Shown in pieces: positions 56,394 through 64,000 of a DNA stretch of 64,000 nucleotides. The stretch comes from Paracoccus sp. (in: a-proteobacteria) (GTDB lineage: Bacteria > Pseudomonadota > Alphaproteobacteria > Rhodobacterales > Rhodobacteraceae), in NCBI RefSeq assembly GCF_030538495.1, contig NZ_JAUNTW010000004.1, forward strand, positions 1-64,000, read 5' to 3'. A program made the translations under genes and the position numbers. How positions within the stretch are numbered: the first letter of the stretch is position 1; each line of letters opens with the position of its first letter. The notes beneath the pieces are model-generated. The model was not told the DNA's origin, did no database searches, and was given only the letters and a program-made list of their open reading frames with translations.

Positions 56394-57325
56394 TCTTCCT
56401 TTAGTGGTCGGTTCAGCAGATGGTCCATGGCGTTTTCCACCGAAATCGCGCCATCGGCAAGATGGGCGACCATGGTGGCGATGGGCAGGTCCAGCCCGTT
56501 CGCGGCGGCCATGCGGGCGACGGCGCGGGCGGTTGCGGCCCCCTCGACCGTGGTGGCGGCGTCGAAATCCTGCCCCGCGCCCAATGCCCGGCCATAGCGG
56601 AAATTGCGCGATGCGTCTGACGTGCAGGTCAGCGTCAGATCGCCAAAGCCCGACAGCCCGGTCAGCGTTTCAGCCCGCGCGCCCAGATGCGTGGCCAGCC
56701 GCGCCATTTCCGCAAATCCGCGCGTGATCAGCGCGGCCCGCGCGCTGTCGCCCAGACCCGCGCCGATGACGGCCCCGGCGGCAATGGCGATGACGTTTTT
56801 CAACGCTCCGCCCAGTTCTGCGCCCACGGTGTCGGTCGTGCGATAGAGGCGCAGCACCGGCGTCGACAGGTCATGCTGCAAATCGCGCCCCGCCTGAGGG
56901 TCGGCGCAGGCCAGCGTCAGCGCGGTGGGCAGCCCGCGCGCGATGTCGGCAGCGAATGACGGCCCGGTCAGCACCGCCACCGTCGCGCCGGGGCAGGCAT
57001 CCGCGATCAGCGCCGACGGCCCGGTCAGCGTGGTCAGGTCGATCCCTTTGGCCGTGCTGACCAGCCGTGCGCCCTCCAGCCGCGCGCCATGTTCGGCCAA
57101 GAACCCCCGCAGAGCCTGCGCCGGCAGCGCCAGCAGCACCGTATCGGCGCGCGCGGCGTCCAGATCATCGGTCACGCGCAGCGCGTCGGGCATGGCGATC
57201 CCCGGCAGGCGCGGGTTTTCGCGCGCCCAATCCACGCGTCGCCCCCACAGCGTGACCGGTCCCCGCGCCGCCAAGGCAATTGCCAAAGCCGTGCCGAACG
57301 CCCCCGCACCCAGAACCGCAATCAT
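56390..57325 (-). CDS. gpsA: Glycerol-3-phosphate dehydrogenase [NAD(P)+]
   Basis: 311 aa from the ATG at 57325. The nucleotide motif is [12 protein letters not shown] (4-15), then [31 protein letters not shown] with the catalytic Lys, and [12 protein letters not shown]. It makes sn-glycerol-3-phosphate for phospholipids. The ATGA overlap with tsaD is conserved in this group. Confidence 0.94.
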   Translation of the reverse strand: MIAVLGAGAFGTALAIALAARGPVTLWGRRVDWARENPRLPGIAMPDALRVTDDLDAARADTVLLALPAQALRGFLAEHGARLEGARLVSTAKGIDLTTLTGPSALIADACPGATVAVLTGPSFAADIARGLPTALTLACADPQAGRDLQHDLSTPVLRLYRTTDTVGAELGGALKNVIAIAAGAVIGAGLGDSARAALITRGFAEMARLATHLGARAETLTGLSGFGDLTLTCTSDASRNFRYGRALGAGQDFDAATTVEGAATARAVARMAAANGLDLPIATMVAHLADGAISVENAMDHLLNRPLKEE

Positions 57326-58389
57326 GCCTTGGCCCCCTTTTTGCCGCTGCCCAGCATCGGAGCCGCGCGTTGGTCCAGCGGCCAGCGAGGCCGTGCGGTC
57401 AGGTCCAGCCCGTCGCGATGACCGGCACGGAACCGTTCGATCCCGGCCCATGCGATCATCGCGCCGTTATCGGTGCAAAGCCGCAGCGGCGGGGCCAGAA
57501 ACTGCGCGCCCGCGTCGGTCGCGACCTGTTCCAATGCCGTGCGGATTTCACTGTTTGCGGCGACTCCGCCAGCCACGGCCAGCACCGGCACGGGGCTTGC
57601 CGCCAAGGCGCGGCGGGATTTTTCGGCCAGCACCTGCGCGACGGCGGTTTGAAACGCGGCGCAGAGATCGCGGCGGTCCTGTTCGCGCAAGCCGCCGTGG
57701 TCGGCGATCAGCCGGTCGCGCAGACGCAAAACGGCGGTTTTCAGTCCTGAAAACGACATATCGCAACCGGGACGGTCCAACAGGGGGCGGGGCAGGGCGA
57801 ACCGCCCCGCATCGCCACCCGCCGCCTGTTGTTCGACCGCAGGCCCGCCGGGTTGTGGCAGGGCCAGCAATTTTGCCACCTTATCAAAAGCTTCGCCCGG
57901 CGCGTCGTCGATGGTGCCACCCAGTCGGGTGAAATCATCCGCGCCGTCCACGCGCAAAAACTGGCAATGCCCACCCGACACCAGCAGCATCAGATAGGGG
58001 AAATCGACGCCATCGGTCAGGCGCGGAGTCAGGGCGTGACCGGCCAGATGGTTCACGCCGACCAGCGGCAGGCCCGCGCCCGCAGCGATCCCTTTGGCGC
58101 ACATCACGCCCGCCATGACGCCACCGATCAGCCCCGGCCCGGCGGTCACGGCCACGCCCGACAGATCGCGCAGGCCCAGCCCAGAGGCGGTCAGCGCCTG
58201 CTCAACCACCAGATCCAACCGTTCGGCATGGGCGCGCGCCGCGATTTCCGGCACGACGCCGCCAAAATCGGCATGCAGGTCGGTTTGGCTGCTGACGATG
58301 GACGCCAGAATGTGCCGGTCGCCCGTGACGATGGCGGCGGCGGTGTCGTCGCAGCTGCTCTCGATGCCCAGAAAGATCAGGTCGCTCAT
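57322..58389 (-). CDS. tsaD: tRNA N6-threonylcarbamoyladenosine synthase, TsaD
   Basis: 355 aa ASKHA-fold protein. [16 protein letters not shown] opens it, [12 protein letters not shown] supplies the metal-binding H-x3-H, and [23 protein letters not shown] and [12 protein letters not shown] are further signatures. It completes t6A37 synthesis with TsaB. Confidence 0.95.
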   Translation of the reverse strand: MSDLIFLGIESSCDDTAAAIVTGDRHILASIVSSQTDLHADFGGVVPEIAARAHAERLDLVVEQALTASGLGLRDLSGVAVTAGPGLIGGVMAGVMCAKGIAAGAGLPLVGVNHLAGHALTPRLTDGVDFPYLMLLVSGGHCQFLRVDGADDFTRLGGTIDDAPGEAFDKVAKLLALPQPGGPAVEQQAAGGDAGRFALPRPLLDRPGCDMSFSGLKTAVLRLRDRLIADHGGLREQDRRDLCAAFQTAVAQVLAEKSRRALAASPVPVLAVAGGVAANSEIRTALEQVATDAGAQFLAPPLRLCTDNGAMIAWAGIERFRAGHRDGLDLTARPRWPLDQRAAPMLGSGKKGAKA

Positions 58390-58448
58390 GGTCTTGCCCT
58401 GCGCCGGACTGGCGCTTACCCATCAGGGGGTAACACCGGCGGGGGGAT

Positions 58449-59120
58449 ATGCCAATGCCAGCATCGCAGCGACCCGTTTTGTTGCTGACACGGCCCGAGC
58501 CTGATTCGCAGCGATTCGCGGCGATGCTGCCGGAATGGCGCGCGGTGATTGCGCCGGTGCTGCGAATCGTGCCGGTTGCGCATGATGCAGATGCGTTGCA
58601 CCGGGCGGCGGGGCTGGTGTTTACGTCCGCCCATGCGGTTGCATCAGCTGGGCCGGGACGTGGGCGTCTGGCGATTTGCGTGGGCGCGCGGACGGCGGAT
58701 ATCGCGCAGGCGGCGGGGTTTCGGGTGCAGGTGGGCAACGGCTTTGCCGACAGCCTGCCGCCGTTGATTGATGCTGCGGGATGCGCGCTGATCCATCCGC
58801 ATGGGCGGCATTTGGCCAAGGATCTGGGCGTGCCGGGGGTGGTGGTTTACGATCAGCAGGCGCAGGCCCTGACACCGCAGGCGCGGGGCGTTTTGGCGGG
58901 CAATGCGCCGGTGGTGGTGCCGGTGTTTTCGCCGCGTTCCGCGCGGTTGGTGGCGGATGCGCTGCGCGATGCGCGCGCTCCGATCTGGCTGGTGGCGATC
59001 AGCGCGGCGGCGGATCGGGCCTGTGACGTGACCGTTGCGCGACGGATTGTGGCAGCGGTTCCGACCGTCGATGCCATGCGCGACGGCGTGTTGCAGAGCC
59101 TGCAACCGGAACAAAGCTGA
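58449..59120 (+). CDS. hemD: Uroporphyrinogen-III synthase
   Basis: 223 aa. It opens RPVLLLTRPEPDSQRFAAML and has LVFTSAHAV, CVGARTADIAQAAGF and VFSPRSARLVADAL, the HemD pattern. It closes hydroxymethylbilane to the uroporphyrinogen III ring in tetrapyrrole synthesis. The gene is divergent from tsaD and upstream of the Mic60 homologue. Confidence 0.9.
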   Translation: MPMPASQRPVLLLTRPEPDSQRFAAMLPEWRAVIAPVLRIVPVAHDADALHRAAGLVFTSAHAVASAGPGRGRLAICVGARTADIAQAAGFRVQVGNGFADSLPPLIDAAGCALIHPHGRHLAKDLGVPGVVVYDQQAQALTPQARGVLAGNAPVVVPVFSPRSARLVADALRDARAPIWLVAISAAADRACDVTVARRIVAAVPTVDAMRDGVLQSLQPEQS

Positions 59121-59216
59121 TCACAACGGGTTGAGCCAACGCGCAACGCTGATTAGGCTGCGCCTGACAGATTTTGCCGTGGGCACAGGAATGTGGCACC
59201 GATACGGGGACCAGAC

Positions 59217-60791
59217 GTGAAAAAGCCAAATAAATCCAAGGCCGAAGGCCAGAACAAAGCCATCAAAGACACCCTTGGGGATTCGGGGGGCGATGCGGCT
59301 CTGCCGAAAAATCCGGCGCCTGTTCTGGAAACTCCGATGCCCGAATCGGTGATGACGGTGACTGACCGCGAAGATGACGCGCCGTCGGGGGCGGCCCGCA
59401 AACCGGCGGCTGCGCCGGGAATCATCGCAAAAACCGACATCGGCGCGGGCGACGGCAAAGCTGCGGCGCAATCGGGCGGGGATATGAAGTACGCCGAATC
59501 GACTTTGGTCGGCGACGGCACGAACGGCCGGCCTGCGGCGCAGCCGAAGCCTGCGAAGGATGCGGCACCGGCGGCGGAACCCGCGCCCGCAGCCAAAGCC
59601 GAACCCGAACCTAAGCCCGCACAGACGCAGACCACGGCCCCCGCGCCGGTGGTGCAGAAAACCGGGTTCTGGCCGGTCGTTCTGGGGGGCGTGGTGGCCG
59701 CAGGTCTGGGGGCCGGGGCCGCGCTGTATCTGGCGCCGCAGGATCGCGCCGCGACCGGGTTTGACCACGACGCCGCCGAACAGGTGGCCCGCCGCGTCGT
59801 TGCGCAGGAATTGGACAACCGCCCCGCTGCCGTCGTGGATGACAGCCTGCGTTCGGAACTGGACGCGGTGACCGAACGTGTGGCCGCTTTGGAAAACAGC
59901 GATGCGCCCGCCGGTGATGACAGCCTGCGCGCTGATCTGGATGCGGTCGCGGAACGCGTTGCCGCGCTTGAGGATGCGCCCACGCCGCCCGCGACCGCCG
60001 ATGACGATGTGGCGACCACGGATGACGTGGCGGCGCTGCAACAGACGGTTGATGATCAGCAGGCGCGGTTGGATGATCTCGCCGCGCTGCAACAAAAACT
60101 GGACGAACAGGCCCAAAAGCTGGACGAACAACAGGCCGTTCTGGACGAACAGCGCGCTCAGATCGCCACGCTGAAGGACCGCCCCAGCTTTGACCCCGAA
60201 GCCGCGATTCTGATGCAGCAGCAAATCGAAAACGCCGCCGAAAAGGCGGAACAGCGTCTGGCCGAAGCGCAGGCCGAGGCGCAGGCGCTGCAAGATGCCG
60301 CCGCCGAAACCACGCGACGCGCGCAGGCGATTGCCGCCGTGGCGTCGTTGCAGGCCGCACTGGATCACGGCGTCACGCCCGACCATGCGCGCGACACGCT
60401 GAACGCGGCGGGGCTGGACGCGCCCGATGCGTTGCGGGTCGCCGTTCCCAGTCTGGCCGAATTGCAGGCCGATTACGCTGAGGCGGCGCGCGTCGCCCTG
60501 CGCGCCAGCTTGCGTCAGGACAGCGCGGGCGGCGGCAATCTGGTGACGAATTTCCTGCGCGCGCAGACCGGCGCGCGATCCGTCACCGCCCGCGAAGGCA
60601 CCGACCCCGACGCCATCCTGTCGCGCGCCAATGTGCAGGTGCAGGCGGGCGATATCGCGGCAGCACTGACCGAGCTGGCCGCGCTGCCCGACAGCGCCCG
60701 CGCCGCGCCCGCCATGGCCGACTGGCTGACCCGCGCGCAGATCCATCATGACGCACAGGCGGCATTGGCCGACCTGTCATCCCAGAACTAA
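59217..60791 (+). CDS. Alphaproteobacterial Mic60 (mitofilin-like) protein
   Basis: 524 aa from a GTG at 59217, chosen because GGGGA lies six bases upstream; a GTG at 59193 is possible. A long Ala/Pro-rich cytoplasmic region precedes one transmembrane helix (about 148-170). A coiled-coil region follows (about 200-365, with Gln/Asp/Leu heptads), then a C-terminal mitofilin-type helical domain (about 365-524). Position between hemD and hemY matches bacterial Mic60, which shapes intracytoplasmic membranes. Confidence 0.87.
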   Translation: MKKPNKSKAEGQNKAIKDTLGDSGGDAALPKNPAPVLETPMPESVMTVTDREDDAPSGAARKPAAAPGIIAKTDIGAGDGKAAAQSGGDMKYAESTLVGDGTNGRPAAQPKPAKDAAPAAEPAPAAKAEPEPKPAQTQTTAPAPVVQKTGFWPVVLGGVVAAGLGAGAALYLAPQDRAATGFDHDAAEQVARRVVAQELDNRPAAVVDDSLRSELDAVTERVAALENSDAPAGDDSLRADLDAVAERVAALEDAPTPPATADDDVATTDDVAALQQTVDDQQARLDDLAALQQKLDEQAQKLDEQQAVLDEQRAQIATLKDRPSFDPEAAILMQQQIENAAEKAEQRLAEAQAEAQALQDAAAETTRRAQAIAAVASLQAALDHGVTPDHARDTLNAAGLDAPDALRVAVPSLAELQADYAEAARVALRASLRQDSAGGGNLVTNFLRAQTGARSVTAREGTDPDAILSRANVQVQAGDIAAALTELAALPDSARAAPAMADWLTRAQIHHDAQAALADLSSQN

Positions 60792-60803
60792 GGGGCACCG
60801 CAG

Positions 60804-62402
60804 ATGCTGCTTTCCTTGTTGAAAATCCTGTTCTTTTTTGCGGTGGTGCTGGCGCTTGCGCTGGGCGCGGTTCATCTGTCGGAAACCGGTCAGATGCTGC
60901 GCATTGAATATGCCGGCACCGAATACGTCCTGACTCCGGTCAAGGCGGTGATCGCGCTGCTGATCCTGATGGTCGCGGCGTGGCTGGTGTTCAAAATCAT
61001 CGGCCTGTTCATCGCGTTCCTGCGCTTTATCGCCGGGGATGAAACGGCGATTAACCGTTATTTCGCCCGCTCGCGCGAACGCAAAGGCTATGCTGCGCTG
61101 GGCGAAGGGATGCTGGCCGTCGCGTCGGGCGAAGGTAAGCTGGCCGAACAAAAGGCCGCCAAGGCGCAGAAATATCTGAACCAGCCGCATCTGACCAATC
61201 TGCTGGCCGCTCAGGCTGCCGAAGTGTCGGGCGACACCACCCGCGCGATCAGCGCCTATCGCACCTTGCTGGACGATGACCGCACCCGGTTCGTCGGCAT
61301 CCGCGGGCTGATGCGTCAAAAACTGGTCGAAGGTGACACCCACAAAGCCCTGCTGCTGGCGCAAAAAGCCTATGCCCTGAAGCCCCGCCATCTTGAGGTT
61401 CAGGACACTTTGCTGGACCTGCAAACGCGGGAACATGACTGGAAGGGTGCGCGTAAAACCCTGAAAGATAAGCGCGATCAGGGTCAGTTGCCCAAAGACG
61501 TCGCCCTGCGCCGCGAAGCCGTTCTGGCCCTGCAAGAGGCCAGCGACGTTCTGGCGGCCGGCAACTCTATCAGCGCGCGCGAAGCGGCGATTTCCGCCGC
61601 CAAGGCATCGCCCGACCTGATCCCGGCGGCGGTTCTGGCCGCGCGCAGTTACATCGCGCAAAAGGATTACCGCAACGCCTCGCGTATTCTGGAAAAAACC
61701 TGGTCGGTGCGCCCGCACCCGGATGTGGCCGGGGCCTATGCCGAAATCGTGCCGGACGAAACGCCGGGCGCGCGTCTGAAACGGTTCGACGCGCTGATTC
61801 GCAAAAATCCCGACCACGAAGAATCGCGCCTGTTGCGGGCCGAATTGCTGCTGGCGGCCGAGGATTTTCCGGGGGCGCGCCGCGCGCTTGGCGATCTGGC
61901 CACGGCGCATCCGACCGTGCGCACCCTGTCGATCATGGCGGCGGTTGAACGCGGCGAAGGGGCCGATGACAGCGTGGTGCGCGGCTGGCTGGCGCGCGCC
62001 TTGACCGCATCGCGCGGCTCGCAATGGGTCTGCGACAAATGCCATAATGTGATGCATAACTGGTCGCCGGTTTGCGACAGCTGCAACGGTTTCGACACGC
62101 TGACCTGGCGCGAACCGGATGAAAAAGGCCCGGCCCCCACGACCGGCGCGGAAATGCTGCCGTTGCTGGTGGGTGCGCCGAAACCGGCGGAACCGGAACC
62201 TGCGCCCGAGGCCGCCCCGGCGGCCCCTGCGGAACCCACGCAAAAGGTGGAAATCGCCCGCGTCGCCCCCGGCATGGTCCCGACCGAGGATGACTATGTT
62301 CAGGTCGATCTGGCCCCGTCATCGACGGTTACGGAACCCGCCGCCGCCGTGGAACCTGCGCCTGAACCCGCACCGGCCCCCGAAGCCGCGCCAGAAAAAT
62401 GA
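60804..62402 (+). CDS. HemY-like membrane protein with TPRs and a zinc ribbon
   Basis: 532 aa. Two membrane helices (about 2-22 and 48-76) with a short loop between match HemY_N. TPR-like repeats span about 95-405. A zinc-ribbon-like CDKCHN...CDSCNGFDTLTW lies at about 413-433, like that of LapB, and an Ala/Pro/Glu tail ends the protein. It follows the Mic60 gene by 12 bases. The product may help organise membranes or tetrapyrrole enzymes. Confidence 0.88.
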   Translation: MLLSLLKILFFFAVVLALALGAVHLSETGQMLRIEYAGTEYVLTPVKAVIALLILMVAAWLVFKIIGLFIAFLRFIAGDETAINRYFARSRERKGYAALGEGMLAVASGEGKLAEQKAAKAQKYLNQPHLTNLLAAQAAEVSGDTTRAISAYRTLLDDDRTRFVGIRGLMRQKLVEGDTHKALLLAQKAYALKPRHLEVQDTLLDLQTREHDWKGARKTLKDKRDQGQLPKDVALRREAVLALQEASDVLAAGNSISAREAAISAAKASPDLIPAAVLAARSYIAQKDYRNASRILEKTWSVRPHPDVAGAYAEIVPDETPGARLKRFDALIRKNPDHEESRLLRAELLLAAEDFPGARRALGDLATAHPTVRTLSIMAAVERGEGADDSVVRGWLARALTASRGSQWVCDKCHNVMHNWSPVCDSCNGFDTLTWREPDEKGPAPTTGAEMLPLLVGAPKPAEPEPAPEAAPAAPAEPTQKVEIARVAPGMVPTEDDYVQVDLAPSSTVTEPAAAVEPAPEPAPAPEAAPEK

Positions 62403-62482
62403 CCGGCGGGCGCGGCAAAAAAATGCCGCGCCCCCCTTTCCCTTAGCGGGCGAAGGTGCTATCTGCGCCCGCACAGTCTGAT

Positions 62483-62558
62483 GCCGGTGTAGCTCAGCTG
62501 GTAGAGCACGTCATTCGTAATGATGGGGTCGGGGGTTCGAGTCCCTTCACCGGCACCA
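62483..62558 (+). tRNA. tRNA-Thr (anticodon CGU)
   Basis: A 76-base cloverleaf: acceptor GCCGGTG/CACCGGC, D arm with AGCTCAGCTGGTAGAGC, anticodon loop TTCGTAA giving CGU, and T arm GGGGGTTCGAGTCCC. The CCA end is encoded (62556-62558). It reads ACG codons. Confidence 0.95.
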
Positions 62559-62600
62559 CCTGATCCGCTCAGGTGATTTCCACGTCCAGAAAAAACCGTT

Positions 62601-62632
62601 GCGCGCTGACAAAGCGCGCTTTTTTTGTTTTT
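62601..62632 (+). terminator. Rho-independent terminator after tRNA-Thr
   Basis: GCGCGCT-GACAA-AGCGCGC is a 7-bp perfect stem with a 5-base loop, followed by TTTTTTTGTTTTT. It lies 43 bases beyond the tRNA. Confidence 0.9.
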
Positions 62633-62704
62633 GACGGAACGATGTTGCGCGTCAGATGTTAGTGATCCGAAAACAGATTAACGCCCAACCGAAAGGGAAA
62701 CATC

Positions 62705-63133
62705 ATGTCGAACGCAAATGTTGAACAGGCAAAACGTGACGCTCAGGCTGCTGCCAAAGAAGCGGAAAAAGACATCAAATCCGGCGCAAAAGAGCTGGCC
62801 AACAAAGCCAAAGACGTGGCCCGTGACGTTGCCGACAACAGCGGCGTGGAGCGCCTGAAAGAACGCGGCGCGGAACTGGTGGATGACGCCAAAGCCGCTG
62901 GTCGCGAATACGCCGAACTGGCCCGCGAAAAGGGCGAAGAATATGCCGACCGCGCCCGTTACGAAGCCGAGCGTCTGTATGAAGCTGGCCACGAAAAAGC
63001 CCGCGAAGTCGCCAACTATGCCGAAGAGCAATATGACGAAGTGTCGGCCATGGTTCGCCGCAATCCGGCTCAGGCCCTGGGTATTGCTGCTGGCGTCGGC
63101 TTCCTGGTCGGTCTGCTGCTGGCCCGTCGCTAA
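62705..63133 (+). CDS. ElaB/YqjD-like (DUF883) membrane-anchored protein
   Basis: 142 aa. An Ala/Lys/Glu/Asp-rich amphipathic helix of about 110 residues is followed by RRNPAQALGIAAGVGFLVGLLLARR, the DUF883 C-terminal signature with one membrane helix. The family associates with ribosomes and the inner membrane under stress. It precedes the next gene by 12 bases, and GGAGG (63134-63138) serves the latter. Confidence 0.88.
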   Translation: MSNANVEQAKRDAQAAAKEAEKDIKSGAKELANKAKDVARDVADNSGVERLKERGAELVDDAKAAGREYAELAREKGEEYADRARYEAERLYEAGHEKAREVANYAEEQYDEVSAMVRRNPAQALGIAAGVGFLVGLLLARR

Positions 63134-63145
63134 GGAGGGGCCGTA

Positions 63146-63796
63146 ATGTTCGATTATGCGCATCGTCTGAAACTTGCGCTGTCGGACACGGCGCGTCGTT
63201 CGGCCCTGAAAATCGGGGCCGGCGTCGTCGGCCTGATCGCGGTGTGTTACCTGATGTCGGCGCTGTGGTGGTTCCTGAACCTGACCATGGAATTGGGACC
63301 GACGCTGGCATCGCTGATTATCGGCGTGGTTCTGGCCGCAATTGCCGGGGTGGTGTTCGTGCTGGGCAACAAAACCCAGCATCAGATGCCCACCACGGAC
63401 GAGCTGAAACGCGAAGTCGAAGCCCGCGTGACGCTGGCCGCTGATGCTGCCACCGACCGCGCCCGGGTTGAAATGGCCCGCGCCGTCGATATGGCCGAAC
63501 GCAAGGTTCACAGCCTGATGGATGAGGCCGGGGAACGTGCGAACGCATTTGCCTATAACGCGGAACGCCGCGTCATGGGGACGGTGCGCGATACGGCGGC
63601 CTCGGTCGGGTTGACGACGCAGAACCTGCAAACCGCGCGACGCAAGGCCGAACACGGCGTTGCGACCGCCAAGCGCGCGGCCAACACCAATGCGGGCAGC
63701 ATGGCCAAGGTGCTGGGTGCCTTTGCGGTGGGTGTGACGCTGGCCGCCAAGGTTGCGGAATCGCGCCGCCGTGATGACGACGATTATTACGTCTGA
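63146..63796 (+). CDS. Holin-family-like inner-membrane protein
   Basis: 216 aa. Two adjacent membrane helices (about 22-45 and 52-73) resemble the phage holin family/Actinobacterial holin superfamily found next to DUF883 genes. A long helical, charged C-terminus follows (about 80-200). It is probably cotranscribed with the DUF883 gene as an envelope-stress pair. This is not evidence of a phage. Confidence 0.75.
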   Translation: MFDYAHRLKLALSDTARRSALKIGAGVVGLIAVCYLMSALWWFLNLTMELGPTLASLIIGVVLAAIAGVVFVLGNKTQHQMPTTDELKREVEARVTLAADAATDRARVEMARAVDMAERKVHSLMDEAGERANAFAYNAERRVMGTVRDTAASVGLTTQNLQTARRKAEHGVATAKRAANTNAGSMAKVLGAFAVGVTLAAKVAESRRRDDDDYYV

Positions 63797-63813
63797 TCCG
63801 ATGGCTTGAAGAA

Positions 63814-63844
63814 AGGGGGCGGCGCGCAGGTGCCGCCCTTTTTT
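63814..63844 (+). terminator. Rho-independent terminator
   Basis: GGGCGGC-GCGCAGGT-GCCGCCC (63817-63838) is a 7-bp stem followed by six T. It ends the DUF883/holin-like unit. Confidence 0.88.
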
Positions 63845-63908
63845 GATGCGGTCTTGCAGGCGGCCTGTGCATCCCCTAAATCTGATGGCAACAGAAAAGG
63901 ACATCACC

Positions 63909-64000
63909 ATGGCGATGGAAGCCCACGACATCGAGGCGCTGATCCGGGCATCGTTCCCCGACGCGCAGATCACCATTACCGATCTGGCTGGCGACGGAAA
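63909..64000 (+). CDS. BolA/IbaG-family protein, partial (runs off the window)
   Basis: The first 30 codons are present: MAMEAHDIEALIRASFPDAQ then ITITDLAGDGK. This matches the start of the IbaG/BolA family, which partners monothiol glutaredoxins in Fe-S handling. AAAAGGA precedes the start. The ATG at 63915 is an alternative. The 3' end is outside the window. Confidence 0.8.
   Translation, partial: MAMEAHDIEALIRASFPDAQITITDLAGDG

Noticed and set aside
63146..63796. Prophage signal from a holin-like protein
   Set aside because: No other phage genes are nearby; these holin-like proteins commonly accompany DUF883 stress proteins in chromosomes.

Overview
The window is high-G+C chromosomal DNA from an alphaproteobacterium, most likely a member of the Rhodobacteraceae/Paracoccaceae. 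The reasons are gene orders typical of that group: hemD followed by a Mic60 (mitofilin) homologue and HemY; DUF4170-waaA-lpxK; soxBDAG sarcosine oxidase; nfu-tsaB-rimI; YfgM-like-bamB-der; and ccmI-ruvX. Genes are tightly packed, with many ATGA or TAATG stop/start overlaps.

Bases 1-15756 are an outer-membrane uptake island. A metallopeptidase-like gene is followed by a minus-strand TonB-dependent receptor and its ABC importer (1255-6123). These lie behind a clear cobalamin riboswitch (6215-6368), so the cargo is probably a corrinoid or cobalt compound rather than iron. Upstream on the same strand is the energising system exbB-exbD-exbD-tonB, followed by a CbiX-like/[2Fe-2S] ferredoxin fusion. 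A perfect 253-bp tandem duplication at the exbD/tonB junction has created an 82-codon chimeric ORF. Next come a haem receptor gene (hmuR) and the divergent haem operon hmuSTUV (12019-15756).

Bases 16325-24514 hold an alpha/beta hydrolase, the four-subunit sarcosine oxidase soxB-(small membrane gene)-soxD-soxA-soxG, ccmI and ruvX. Bases 24700-35319 are mostly housekeeping: sodB, a Tat-type metallophosphoesterase, a YfgM-like protein, bamB, der, a membrane protein, serS, an ArsR persulfide-sensor-like regulator with a thioredoxin-fold partner, meaB, ada and rpmB. Bases 35428-39889 carry copper genes (a PCu(A)C chaperone and a CopA-type ATPase coupled to a GDSL esterase) and an L,D-transpeptidase.

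Bases 39976-47663 form a minus-strand block: nfu, tsaB, rimI, then a BmpA-type nucleoside ABC importer (with an embedded unknown secreted gene), then purine-nucleoside phosphorylase. Bases 47713-54256 hold a Usp protein, a sugar transferase and epimerase pair, truA, a membrane protein with a 26-codon ORF before it, lpxK, a divergent waaA and DUF4170.

Bases 54407-55506 are a VasI-like gene split by an A+T-richer insertion carrying a small membrane protein gene. The end of the window has EVE, YciI, gpsA, tsaD, hemD, Mic60, hemY, tRNA-Thr(CGU), two membrane-stress-type proteins and the start of a BolA/IbaG gene. Five copies of a conserved element (core GGGGATATTTG...AGAAGAT) sit immediately 3' of genes. 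I found no CRISPR array, rRNA, intact insertion sequence or prophage. Similarity statements come from motif recognition, not database searches.
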